This document shows positions 42,153 to 51,129 of a stretch of DNA of 64,000 nucleotides, piece after piece (positions within the stretch are counted from its first letter, which is position 1; each line of letters starts with the position of its first letter). Below the pieces are notes generated by a model. That model was not told the origin of the DNA and did not search any database. It saw only the letters and a list, made by a program, of their open reading frames with translations. Source of the DNA: Cellulophaga sp. HaHaR_3_176 (GTDB lineage Bacteria; Bacteroidota; Bacteroidia; Flavobacteriales; Flavobacteriaceae). The stretch is from contig NZ_CP058990.1 in assembly GCF_019021925.1 (NCBI RefSeq), positions 1,914,001-1,978,000 of the forward strand, in the 5' to 3' direction. The position numbers and the translations under genes were made by a program.

Positions 42153-43523
42153 ATGTACGCAGTATTAGATATTGAAACTACTGGAGGAAAATTCAACGAA
42201 GAAGGTATTACCGAAATTGCTATTCACAAATTTGATGGCCATAAAGTAGTAGACCAGTTTATAAGTCTTGTTAACCCTGAAAAAGATATACAGCCTTTTG
42301 TAGTTAACCTAACAGGTATAAGCAACAAAATGCTTACGACAGCGCCTAAATTTCACGAAGTAGCAAAACGAATTATAGAAATCACTGAAGACACTGTACT
42401 TATAGCGCATAATGCACAATTTGATTATCGCATTTTAAGAACTGAGTTTAGACGTTTAGGCTATAATTTTGAACGTAAAACAATTTGCACGGTAGAACTG
42501 TCTCAGAAATTACTTCCAGAAGCAGAGTCGTATAGTTTAGGTAAACTTGTACGTTCTTTAGGCATACCTGTAAGTGATAGACATAGAGCAAATGGCGATG
42601 CCCTTGCAACCTTAAAGCTTTTTAAATTATTACTTTCTAAAGACGTTAATAAGGAAATTATTAAAACTGTTATAAAAGCAGAAACACTAGGTGAATTATC
42701 TCCCAGACAACTTGATATTGTAGAAGAATTACCTTCAGAAGTTGGTGTTTTTTATATGCATAATAAAGATGCCGAGATTATACTTTTAGCCAAAAGCAGT
42801 AATATTAAAAAAAGAGTAAACCAATATTTTACAAACAATGGTAATAGGGCTCGAAAAATTCAGAAAGAAACAAGAAGTGTAACTTTTGAAAAAACTGGAA
42901 ATGAACTTATTGGTTTATTAAAAGAAAACGAAGAGCATATTAGAAATAAACCCAAATACAATTCTAACTACAAAAGAAAACTTTTTTCTTTTGGTATTTA
43001 TTCTATTCCTGATTCAAATGGATATTTACAATTAAAGGCTGAAAAGCTGAATAATAGTATTCATGAGCGCATTGCTACGTTTAATAGCATAGTTAGTGCT
43101 GAGAACTTTTTACATGCTATTCGTGAAGAATTTACCCTTTGCAATAAAATAAACGGTTTATCGCATGCAAAATCTAATTGCTCTAAGTATGATGATGGTA
43201 AATGTTTAGGTGCCTGCATTCAAAAAGAAAATGTTGAAGATTACAACAAAAGAGTTTCTGATGTTATTACCAAATACAGCCTTAATGACAAGAATATTGT
43301 AATTGTTGATAAGGGTCGAGATCTAGGCGAAAAAAGTGTTATTTTAATTAAAAACGGTATCTTTAAAGGGTTAGGCTTCTGTGATTTAAACTATCAAATA
43401 AACAATTTGAATATTCTTGAAACTATAATTACACCGATGGACGGAAATGCAAATACCAACCATATTATAGAAACGTATTTGAGAAAAAGAAAAGTCCAGA
43501 AAATAATAGATCTAAATATTTAA
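42153..43523 (+). CDS. DEDDh exonuclease with GIY-YIG-like domain
   Basis: A 456 aa protein. Residues 1-165 form a DnaQ/epsilon-type exonuclease: AVLDIETTGG with Asp and Glu, LIAHNAQFDYRIL, and HRANGDALATLKLF with the His/Asp pair. Residues about 190-260 resemble the GIY-YIG nuclease domain of UvrC/Cho (GVFYMHNKDAEIILLAKSSN, then VNQYFTN). The rest has a Cys cluster near 350-370 (SNCSKYDDGKCLGAC). It may act in DNA repair; no lexA box was seen. Confidence 0.82.
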   Translation: MYAVLDIETTGGKFNEEGITEIAIHKFDGHKVVDQFISLVNPEKDIQPFVVNLTGISNKMLTTAPKFHEVAKRIIEITEDTVLIAHNAQFDYRILRTEFRRLGYNFERKTICTVELSQKLLPEAESYSLGKLVRSLGIPVSDRHRANGDALATLKLFKLLLSKDVNKEIIKTVIKAETLGELSPRQLDIVEELPSEVGVFYMHNKDAEIILLAKSSNIKKRVNQYFTNNGNRARKIQKETRSVTFEKTGNELIGLLKENEEHIRNKPKYNSNYKRKLFSFGIYSIPDSNGYLQLKAEKLNNSIHERIATFNSIVSAENFLHAIREEFTLCNKINGLSHAKSNCSKYDDGKCLGACIQKENVEDYNKRVSDVITKYSLNDKNIVIVDKGRDLGEKSVILIKNGIFKGLGFCDLNYQINNLNILETIITPMDGNANTNHIIETYLRKRKVQKIIDLNI

Positions 43524-43526
43524 AGC

Positions 43527-44381
43527 TTGAAAGACGAAAAACCTGAATTAGGGTGGAAAAATAGAGTTCACGAAATTATATACGAAGCAGACACCCCTAT
43601 GGGTAAACTGTTTGATATTGTTTTGTTTATCTTAATTATAATTAGTGTTATTCTTGTAATGCTAGAAAGCGTTAAAGAAATAGATGCACAATACCATGAG
43701 TTGCTATTTACTTTAGAATGGGTAATTACAATTTTCTTTACCATTGAGTATATTGCAAGATTAGTAAGTATCAAAAAACCACTTAAGTATGTCTTAAGTT
43801 TTTATGGTATAATAGATATTTTATCTACCATCCCGTTATACATCTCATATATTTTTGCCGGCTCACAAGTATTGTTAGCTATTAGAGCTCTACGTTTACT
43901 TAGAGTTTTTAGAATTTTAAAACTTGTTCGTTTTTTAGGTGAAGCATCTCAGCTTAAAAACGCATTAAAAGCTAGTAGGGCAAAAATTACTGTATTCCTT
44001 TTTGCTGTATTGATTGTATCTGTAATACTTGGAACTCTAATGTATATTGTAGAAAGTGAAGAAGCTGGCTTTACAAGCATTCCTATAAGTATCTATTGGA
44101 CTATTGTTACCTTAACAACAGTTGGCTATGGTGACATTGCCCCTATTACACCACAAGGGCAATTAATAGCTACAATTATTATGCTAGTTGGTTACGGAAT
44201 AATTGCCGTACCAACAGGAATTGTAACTGTAGAATTTGGAAAACAATCAAAAGAAAAAACAAACACTAGTGCTCAAGCAGGCACTTATGTTCATGTAAAT
44301 ACTCAGGCCTGCCCTTCATGCGCATCAGAAGGCCATAGAGATGATGCTACGCATTGTTATAATTGTGGAAGTACTTTGTAA
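43527..44381 (+). CDS. Voltage-gated-type potassium channel with C-terminal zinc-ribbon tail
   Basis: A 284 aa ion channel. Segments S1-S4 span about 30-135, with an S4-like Arg-rich helix (IRALRLLRVFRILKLVRFL), and S5-pore-S6 follow with the selectivity filter TTVGYGD at 197-203. The last 25 residues form a zinc-ribbon-like tail (CPSCASEGH and CYNCGS). The start is a TTG at 43527, 4 bp after the preceding stop; its stop overlaps miaA by 1 bp. The tail is unusual for this family. Confidence 0.85.
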   Translation: MKDEKPELGWKNRVHEIIYEADTPMGKLFDIVLFILIIISVILVMLESVKEIDAQYHELLFTLEWVITIFFTIEYIARLVSIKKPLKYVLSFYGIIDILSTIPLYISYIFAGSQVLLAIRALRLLRVFRILKLVRFLGEASQLKNALKASRAKITVFLFAVLIVSVILGTLMYIVESEEAGFTSIPISIYWTIVTLTTVGYGDIAPITPQGQLIATIIMLVGYGIIAVPTGIVTVEFGKQSKEKTNTSAQAGTYVHVNTQACPSCASEGHRDDATHCYNCGSTL

Positions 44382-45289
44382 TGAAAAAAACTTTAATTAC
44401 AGTTATTGGACCTACAGCCATTGGAAAAACAAGGCTCGCAATAGAGTTAGCAAAGCATTACAAAGCCGAAATAATTTCTGCAGATTCTAGACAGTTTTTT
44501 AAAGAAATGAAAATAGGTACTGCTGTTCCTTCTAATGAGGAATTGGCTGCCGCAACACATCACTTTATTCAACACAAAAGCATACAAGAACATTATACTG
44601 TAGGTGATTTTGAACGAGAAGCGATGACCTTAACAGAAACATTATTTCATAATAATAATATTGCTATATTAGTAGGTGGCAGTGGCTTATATATCGATGC
44701 CGTAACTAAAGGTTTAGATTACTTCCCTGATGTAGATCCTGAAATTCGAGTACAGTTAAATCAAAAAATAGAGGAAGAAGGCTTAGAAAACCTGCAAACA
44801 CAATTAAAAGAATTAGACCCTATTTATTTTGATAAGGTAGATATTCATAATCCACATCGAGTTATAAGAGCCTTAGAAATATGTATCGGTAGCGGCAAGC
44901 CCTACTCTTCATTTTTGAATAAAGATAAAAACAAAAGACCTTTTCAAGTTATATCTGTTGGTATTGAAGCTGATCGTGAGGTTATATATGACCGAATAAA
45001 CCGCAGAGTAGATATTATGATTGAAGATGGTTTACTAGAAGAAGCTAAATCATTAGAAAAATATAAGGAGCTAAACGCTCTGCAAACCGTTGGATATCGT
45101 GAATTATTTAACTATTTTAACGGAGAGTGCACTTTAGAGTTTGCTATATCTGAAATTAAGAAGAATACGCGTCGTTTTGCTAAACGCCAACTAACTTGGT
45201 TTAAAAAAACAGAAAATGTAATATGGGTGCCTTTTAATGCCGATATAGATGCAGTTGTTCAACAAATAGAACTTATTAAAGATGAGTAA
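44381..45289 (+). CDS. miaA: tRNA dimethylallyltransferase MiaA
   Basis: Adds dimethylallyl to A37 of tRNAs that read UNN codons. The 302 aa protein has the P-loop VIGPTAIGKTRLAIELA near 7-23, ISADSRQFFKEMKIGTA near 34-50, the LVGGSGLYIDAVTKGL segment and the RRFAKRQLTWF motif near the C terminus. The ATG at 44381 overlaps the stop of the channel gene; an in-frame TTG at 44363 is inside that gene. It overlaps the gluconate kinase gene by 8 bp. Confidence 0.95.
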   Translation: MKKTLITVIGPTAIGKTRLAIELAKHYKAEIISADSRQFFKEMKIGTAVPSNEELAAATHHFIQHKSIQEHYTVGDFEREAMTLTETLFHNNNIAILVGGSGLYIDAVTKGLDYFPDVDPEIRVQLNQKIEEEGLENLQTQLKELDPIYFDKVDIHNPHRVIRALEICIGSGKPYSSFLNKDKNKRPFQVISVGIEADREVIYDRINRRVDIMIEDGLLEEAKSLEKYKELNALQTVGYRELFNYFNGECTLEFAISEIKKNTRRFAKRQLTWFKKTENVIWVPFNADIDAVVQQIELIKDE

Positions 45290-45785
45290 AGAAAAAGAAA
45301 GTGTGTTTTTTATAATGGGTGTTTCTGGTACAGGAAAAAGTACTATCGGAAAACTACTTTCTAAATCCTTGGGTATTCCTTTTTTTGACGGTGATGACTA
45401 TCATCCAGCAGCTAATATCGAAAAAATGGCTTCTGGAAAATCGCTAAATGATGAGGATAGACATGATTGGCTTTTAAAGCTAAATGAAATAGGAATTGCA
45501 CATAAAGATAAAGGAGTTATTATTGTTTGTTCTTCTTTAAAAAGAAAGTATAGAGACTTATTAACCAAAGAAATCAGCAATCATTCTTTTATTTACCTAG
45601 AAGGTTCTTTCGAACTGATTTACAAAAGATTAAACTCCAGAGACAACCACTTCATGCCTGTTGAACTATTACAATCTCAATTTGATACTCTCGAGGCGCC
45701 CGAACCACCTGAATCGGTAATTAAAATACCAATTAGCTTAACTCCTGAAGAAATAATTAAAGTAATCCTAAAGGACATCAACTAG
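45282..45785 (+). CDS. gntK: Gluconokinase
   Basis: Phosphorylates D-gluconate to 6-phosphogluconate. The 167 aa P-loop kinase has MGVSGTGKSTIGKLLS near 13-28, FFDGDDYHPAANIEKMASG near 35-53, DRHDWLLKLNE near 59-69 and FMPVELLQSQFDTLE near 127-141, all typical GntK features. It overlaps the permease gene by one base, so the two form a gluconate-use unit. Confidence 0.92.
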   Translation: MSKEKESVFFIMGVSGTGKSTIGKLLSKSLGIPFFDGDDYHPAANIEKMASGKSLNDEDRHDWLLKLNEIGIAHKDKGVIIVCSSLKRKYRDLLTKEISNHSFIYLEGSFELIYKRLNSRDNHFMPVELLQSQFDTLEAPEPPESVIKIPISLTPEEIIKVILKDIN

Positions 45786-47119
45786 TGGAAACTCAACTTA
45801 TTTTAGCCGTTATATTAGGCATAGCTATATTACTATTCTTGATTTTAAAATTGAAGATTAATGCTTTTATCGCGTTATTGATTGGTAGTATAACTGTTGG
45901 CTTAGTTGCTGGTTTAAATGCTGAAGAAATAATGAATACGGTTAAAACTGGAATGGGCGGAACACTAGGCTTTGTAGCCACGGTTGTTGGCTTAGGCGCT
46001 ATGTTTGGTGCCATATTAGAATTTTCTGGTGGAGCAAAAACTATTGCAAATTTTATGGTTTCTAAATTTGGTCTCAAAAATGCTCCTGCTGCAATGGTTA
46101 TTTCTGGCTTTTTAATTGCTATCCCTGTTTTTTTTGATGTTGCATTCATTATTTTAGTTCCGATGATTTACGCGCTACAGCGTAAAACAAAAAAATCACT
46201 TTTACTATACGCTATTCCTCTATTAGCTGGCTTAGCAATTACTCATGCTTTTATTCCGCCTACACCTGGCCCTATTGCTGTTGCTGACATTATTGGCGCA
46301 GAATTAGGTTGGGTAATTTTAATTGGCTTTATTGTTGGTATTCCAACTGCTTTAGTAAGTGGTTTACTTTTCGGAAAATACATCTCTAAAAAAATACATA
46401 TTAACGCTCCCGAAGAAGCTACTGATAAAGAAGAAATAGCTTTACCACCAATTACAACCACCCTTTTAATTATTAGTGTTCCCATTTTTTTAATATTATT
46501 AAACACTTTTTTAACTAGTGGGCTTATACCTGAAATTAACCCTGCCATAACTAATATCATTAAGCTTATAGGGCATCCGTTTTCCGCTCTTATTATTGCT
46601 AATATTTTAGCTTGGTATTTTTTTGGAATTAAAAGAGGACTTTCTAAAGAAAAATTATTTAAAATTACCAGTAAGTCTTTAGAACCAGCGGGTACAATTA
46701 TACTACTTACAGGTGCTGGTGGCGTTTTTAAGCAAGTATTAACTGATACAGGTGCTGGCGAATTACTAGCTAACTCTCTAACCAACGTAGGCTTTCCTGT
46801 GCTAGCTTTTGCCTTTGTTAGTGCAGCAATTGTTCGTATCATTCAAGGATCATCTACAGTTGCTATGATAACTGCTGCTGGACTTGTTGCCCCACTTTTA
46901 GTAAACTTAGATTTAGGTAGTGCTCAATTGGCTTGCTTAGTAATCGCCATTGCCTCTGGAGCCAGTATTTTTTCACATGTTAATGACAGTGGCTTTTGGC
47001 TGGTGGGTCAGTACTTAAGAATATCAGAAAAGGATACTTTCAAATCATGGACGATGATGACGACCATTTTAGCTATTACAGGCTTTATAAGTGTCTGCAT
47101 TATTAATGCATTTTTATAA
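45785..47119 (+). CDS. Gluconate:H+ symporter, GntP family
   Basis: A 444 aa permease with about 12 membrane segments. Family motifs are seen in GMGGTLGFVATVVGLGAMFG near 57-76, a central AFIPPTPGPIAVADIIGA near 155-172 and IIQGSSTVAMITAAGLVAP near 353-371. It would import gluconate or a related sugar acid for GntK upstream. It begins with GTG that shares the final G of the gntK TAG. A bidirectional terminator follows. Confidence 0.92.
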   Translation: METQLILAVILGIAILLFLILKLKINAFIALLIGSITVGLVAGLNAEEIMNTVKTGMGGTLGFVATVVGLGAMFGAILEFSGGAKTIANFMVSKFGLKNAPAAMVISGFLIAIPVFFDVAFIILVPMIYALQRKTKKSLLLYAIPLLAGLAITHAFIPPTPGPIAVADIIGAELGWVILIGFIVGIPTALVSGLLFGKYISKKIHINAPEEATDKEEIALPPITTTLLIISVPIFLILLNTFLTSGLIPEINPAITNIIKLIGHPFSALIIANILAWYFFGIKRGLSKEKLFKITSKSLEPAGTIILLTGAGGVFKQVLTDTGAGELLANSLTNVGFPVLAFAFVSAAIVRIIQGSSTVAMITAAGLVAPLLVNLDLGSAQLACLVIAIASGASIFSHVNDSGFWLVGQYLRISEKDTFKSWTMMTTILAITGFISVCIINAFL

Positions 47120-47124
47120 AACAG

Positions 47125-47154
47125 AAAAACCATCCGATTTCTCGAATGGTTTTT
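47125..47154. terminator. Bidirectional terminator between gntP-type gene and the response regulator
   Basis: A 13-bp stem (AAAAACCATCCGA with TCGAATGGTTTTT, one G-U pair) and a 4-base loop with A and T runs at the flanks lies between two converging genes. Confidence 0.8.
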
Positions 47155-47175
47155 AATATATTAAAATAATATAAT

Positions 47176-47892
47176 TTACTTCTCCTCTTCTGTTTTAACA
47201 ACTAATCTAAATCCTTCACCATGTATGTTTAAGATTTCAACAGAATCATCAACTTTAAGATACTTTCTTAATTTTGCGATATATACATCCATACTTCTAG
47301 ATGTAAAGTAATTGTCATCTCTCCAAATTTTTGTTAAAGCTAATTCTCTTGGCATTAAATCATTTTCATGCAATGCCAATAAACGCAATAACTCATTCTC
47401 TTTTGGAGATAATTTTATTGCATCTTGATCTTTATATTTCAAGAAACGCAATTTAGAATTTAACTGAAACTGACCTATAGTAAATTCAAATTTACGACTG
47501 TCAGCCAGTGTGCTAGATGCCTTCCTCTGAAGAATAGCTTTAAGCTTCATTAATAACACTTCTGAATCAAAAGGTTTATTCAGATAATCATCTGCACCTG
47601 CTTTATACCCTTTTAAAACATCTTCTTTCATCGTTTTCGCTGTTAAAAATACGATAGGAACATTTTCGTTCTTCTCACGTATTTCTTTAGCTAGTGTAAA
47701 ACCATCTTTATAAGGCATCATAACGTCCAAAATACAAATGTCATAATTGTCTTTCTTGAACTTTTCGAACCCTTCCATTCCGTTTTTCGCCAAAACAACA
47801 TCAAAATCGTTCATAGACAAATAATCCTTAAGAACTATTCCAAAATTCGGATCGTCCTCTACCAAAAGTATTTTCTTGTTAACTGTCTCCAT
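47176..47892 (-). CDS. OmpR/PhoB-type response regulator (RprY-like)
   Basis: A 238 aa regulator. The receiver domain has LLVEDDPNFG near 9-18, the phospho-acceptor Asp in CILDVMMPYKDGF near 52-64 and the LTAKTMKEDVLKGYKAGADD segment. The winged-helix DNA-binding domain covers about 135-235 (LSPKENELLRLLALHENDLM, RSMDVYIAKLRKYL). It pairs with the kinase gene directly upstream (9 bp gap). In Bacteroidota this pair is known as RprX/RprY; targets are not visible. Confidence 0.9.
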   Translation of the reverse strand: METVNKKILLVEDDPNFGIVLKDYLSMNDFDVVLAKNGMEGFEKFKKDNYDICILDVMMPYKDGFTLAKEIREKNENVPIVFLTAKTMKEDVLKGYKAGADDYLNKPFDSEVLLMKLKAILQRKASSTLADSRKFEFTIGQFQLNSKLRFLKYKDQDAIKLSPKENELLRLLALHENDLMPRELALTKIWRDDNYFTSRSMDVYIAKLRKYLKVDDSVEILNIHGEGFRLVVKTEEEK

Positions 47893-47901
47893 AATTACTA
47901 T

Positions 47902-49497
47902 TTATATTAAAGGTAATTTTATGTAAAAAGTACTTCCTTTTCCTTTCTCACTTTCCACATAAACTTCACCTTGGTGATCTTCTATTATTTTTTTTACATA
48001 AGCCAAACCTAAACCATGGCCTTTAACATTATGTATATTACCTGTATGCTCTCTGTAAAACTTTTCAAAAACCTTTTTCAAAACTGCTTTACTCATTCCT
48101 AAACCTTGATCTTTAACCTTTATAATAATATTATTATTTGCTTTTTCAGTATATACATCAATTTTAGGCTCTTCTGGCGAATATTTAACTGCGTTATCTA
48201 ACATATTCACAATTACATTGGTAAAATGCATGTCGCTAGCTAAAACTTCGCTTCTCTCTGCTTTTAAATGTAAATTAATATAACCACCTCTATCTGCTAC
48301 AATTAATTCCACATGTGCCATTGCATCATGTATTATGTCGTGAACATCTACTCTATCCTTACTAATATCTAATTGATTTTTTTCTAATTTAGATATTCGC
48401 AATACATTTTCAACTTGAGCATGCATTCTTTTATTCTCATCTTTAATCATTGTAAGGTATCTATTTACCTTTTCTTGATCTCCAATAATCTTAGGGTTCC
48501 TTATCGCTTCTACTGCTAGATTTATAGTTGCAATAGGCGTTTTAAACTCATGAGTCATATTATTTATAAAATCTGACTTAATCTCTGATATTTGTTTTTG
48601 CCTGATTAATTGATAAATAGCACTTGCATATGCTATTATAATTACTAGCGTAAACAGTAAAGATAATATTGCCATTGGCAGAATTGTCTTTATCAAATAT
48701 TTTTTCTTTGCGGGGAAAGTCACTAACAATTTATAGTTCGTTTCTCCATCCGTATCTTTAAAAATAGGATATGGATAAAGCTTCGTTTTCGAGAACTTAA
48801 ATTTACGAGACTTTACTTTTGTCGGTAAACTGTTACTATAAATTCCGTATTCAAAACCTGTTTCAATATTCCTGTTTTTAAGCTCCTGACTTAACAAAAG
48901 CTCAATTTCTTGCCTTGTAACTCTTTTATGTATAGGTTGTGTTCTTGCCTTTTCTCTAAAAACATCTTCGTAAGCAACTTTATCTAAAGCAGTTAAACCA
49001 CCTATTTTCTCAATTTTCTGTACAGGTGTTAGCGATAATGATTTACCATCTAACCCATACTCCTCTTTAAAAATTGTTTTATTACGTATACTTGTAAAGT
49101 TTTTTACTAATGTCGAGTCTGCGCTTGAACCAAAGTTATTATTATCAAAGAACGTTGAGGGTATATTATAATTCTCTTCTAAAATACCATGTGAATAATA
49201 GGTAATTTCATTAGAATTAACATCTCTTTCTATAAAGAATAAATTCTTTAACAGCTCAGGTGTTTTTGCATGACCACCAATGCTATCTTTAATTTTCAAA
49301 AGTTCACTTGTATAATCTGCAAGCTCTCTTTTTTCAATCTTATCAGCAACCTTACTCAAAACCTCCATCACCATTCCGGAAAATTGCTCTTCCTTATCCT
49401 CTACCGATTGTTTTATCCAGTATCCTTGAACAAAAATTATCCCTATTAAAGAGATACTCATTAAAACAACGAGAAGAATAAATAATCTTTTATTCAT
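47902..49497 (-). CDS. Sensor histidine kinase (RprX-like)
   Basis: A 531 aa membrane kinase with two membrane segments (about 5-27 and 273-295) that enclose a 245-residue sensor domain without a recognised fold. The dimerisation box is MTHEFKTPIATINLAVEAI, the N box NMLDNAVKYSPEEP, and the G boxes VKDQGLGMS and GHGLGLAYVKKI. No HAMP domain was seen. It forms a two-component pair with the response regulator just downstream. Confidence 0.9.
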   Translation of the reverse strand: MNKRLFILLVVLMSISLIGIIFVQGYWIKQSVEDKEEQFSGMVMEVLSKVADKIEKRELADYTSELLKIKDSIGGHAKTPELLKNLFFIERDVNSNEITYYSHGILEENYNIPSTFFDNNNFGSSADSTLVKNFTSIRNKTIFKEEYGLDGKSLSLTPVQKIEKIGGLTALDKVAYEDVFREKARTQPIHKRVTRQEIELLLSQELKNRNIETGFEYGIYSNSLPTKVKSRKFKFSKTKLYPYPIFKDTDGETNYKLLVTFPAKKKYLIKTILPMAILSLLFTLVIIIAYASAIYQLIRQKQISEIKSDFINNMTHEFKTPIATINLAVEAIRNPKIIGDQEKVNRYLTMIKDENKRMHAQVENVLRISKLEKNQLDISKDRVDVHDIIHDAMAHVELIVADRGGYINLHLKAERSEVLASDMHFTNVIVNMLDNAVKYSPEEPKIDVYTEKANNNIIIKVKDQGLGMSKAVLKKVFEKFYREHTGNIHNVKGHGLGLAYVKKIIEDHQGEVYVESEKGKGSTFYIKLPLI

Positions 49498-49549
49498 CGG
49501 GGTAAAATTAAAAATTTAACAGTTAGTAGTTAATGCGTTTAACCTAACC

Positions 49550-49565
49550 TTAACAAAATTGTTAA
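49550..49565. promoter_or_regulatory. Inverted repeat upstream of the kinase gene
   Basis: TTAACAA aa TTGTTAA is a 7-bp inverted repeat located between coaE and the kinase start, with further TTAA-containing half sites nearby. It could be an operator for autoregulation, but this is a guess from position. Confidence 0.25.
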
Positions 49566-49576
49566 AATCAAGCAGC

Positions 49577-50164
49577 TTAAATCGAAATTTTAAGAAGTTC
49601 TTTATGAATTTCTTTGACTCTTTTTTGTGTTTTCTTTAAATCTATATTTAGAATAACATAATCTGACAGCTCTACTTTACGATCATCAGGCCATTGATTT
49701 GCAATCCGTTCTTTAATTTTTTCTACACTTGTAGTATCTCTAGAGCTCACTCGCTCTATACGAATTGCTTCTGGTGCTGTTACCAAAATGATATAATCGT
49801 ATTTTGATTGAGAGTCATTCTCAAAAATGATAGCTGTTTCTTGTATAATATATGAAGTATCCTGTTTTTCTGACCATTCTAAAAAGTGATCTCTTACTGC
49901 CGGATGTACAATTTTATTCAACTCAGAAAGTAATTCAGGGTTTGCAAAAACCTTATCCGCAATGTATTTTCTATTTAAAACCTTTTTTTTATAAGATCGT
50001 TCTCCTAAAAGTGCTTTAATTTCTTTTCTTATTTTTTTTGAATTAACCATTAAAAGTTTAGCTTCTCGATCTGAGTTATAAACAGGCACTCCTGAATCTG
50101 CAAACATTTTTGCCACTGTAGTCTTACCACTTCCTATACCTCCTGTCAAGCCAATTACTTTCAT
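49577..50164 (-). CDS. coaE: Dephospho-CoA kinase CoaE
   Basis: Last step of coenzyme A synthesis, adding the 3'-phosphate. The 195 aa P-loop kinase has GLTGGIGSGKTTVAKMFA near 5-22, VYNSDREAKLLM near 28-39 and HPAVRDHFLEW near 87-97. The gene overlaps the YbbR-like gene by 4 bp. A second CoA gene, coaBC, lies further along the same strand. Confidence 0.95.
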   Translation of the reverse strand: MKVIGLTGGIGSGKTTVAKMFADSGVPVYNSDREAKLLMVNSKKIRKEIKALLGERSYKKKVLNRKYIADKVFANPELLSELNKIVHPAVRDHFLEWSEKQDTSYIIQETAIIFENDSQSKYDYIILVTAPEAIRIERVSSRDTTSVEKIKERIANQWPDDRKVELSDYVILNIDLKKTQKRVKEIHKELLKISI

Positions 50165-51120
50165 TTACCTTTACGCTTTAGAATATAAGTTACGCTTTTT
50201 TCTGTTAGTTTAACTGAATTTATCTCTTTTGGCTTCGCCTTTACGAATAAAGGAATCACTTTTTGATCTTTGTTAGAAATCTTATTATAATCAGCAATTA
50301 CAGTAATATCAGAATTTGAGAGACTTTTTAAATCATCTATTCTTCCCTTACACAAAACTGATATTGTTGTTGGTACTATTTTTATTTCATACCCTTCTTC
50401 TAAATTGATAACAGTTACTGGCACTTTTAATACTTTTTCAGAAAAACGCACTACCTGAACTGACACATCTACTTTACTATTAGAAAATTTAGTGTTCAAA
50501 AGATTTTTAGGCTTTAATAATGGTAAACTTTCTGAAAAATTATTTGAAATATTTTTCACTTTCTTTAATTCTGTTTTAATAAATGAAATCTGTTCTACTT
50601 CTTTCTTAGGGCCTGTAAGAACTATGCTATCTGGTGTAATTTTCAAATCATCATCTAACATATAATTTTGAGCAAGTTGAATTCTCAATCCAGAGATAAC
50701 AGGTATTTTTTTCTTAAATAACGGGTAGATTTCCAAATTTATATCATCGCCATCTATCATTAATAAATCCATAGATTTCGACAATTGTTTTTCTACTTGA
50801 AGTTGATATATACTTTTAGGAACTATATAGTCTTCCTTATCTTTTAAAGCTTCAGCAACATCTATTTTAACAATTTCTCTCTCAAAATTAAACCCTAAAA
50901 AAGCAAAACCACTTGCCTTAAGCTTTACATCTATTTTTTGTTTAGATGCACTTACAAAAAGTAAACTATCAGGCACATTAATGTATTCTAAATCAAAAAC
51001 TGCCCTATTTGTATAATCGTCAGATAGTTTACTTATAAACCAAGCTAAAGATGAAAACAAAAGAAAAATCAAAAAAATATTTAATTTTCGCTTTTGATAC
51101 TTAGTTTTAACTTTCTTCAT
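50161..51120 (-). CDS. YbbR-like domain protein
   Basis: A 319 aa protein with one N-terminal membrane segment (FLIFLLFSSLAWFISKL near 15-31) and two or three YbbR-like beta domains outside (for example DSIVLTGPKKEVEQISFI near 164-181). In Firmicutes the YbbR protein CdaR regulates a diadenylate cyclase, but no cdaA gene is nearby here. Its place before coaE is common in Flavobacteria. Confidence 0.82.
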   Translation of the reverse strand: MKKVKTKYQKRKLNIFLIFLLFSSLAWFISKLSDDYTNRAVFDLEYINVPDSLLFVSASKQKIDVKLKASGFAFLGFNFEREIVKIDVAEALKDKEDYIVPKSIYQLQVEKQLSKSMDLLMIDGDDINLEIYPLFKKKIPVISGLRIQLAQNYMLDDDLKITPDSIVLTGPKKEVEQISFIKTELKKVKNISNNFSESLPLLKPKNLLNTKFSNSKVDVSVQVVRFSEKVLKVPVTVINLEEGYEIKIVPTTISVLCKGRIDDLKSLSNSDITVIADYNKISNKDQKVIPLFVKAKPKEINSVKLTEKSVTYILKRKGK

Positions 51121-51129
51121 TATATATAC

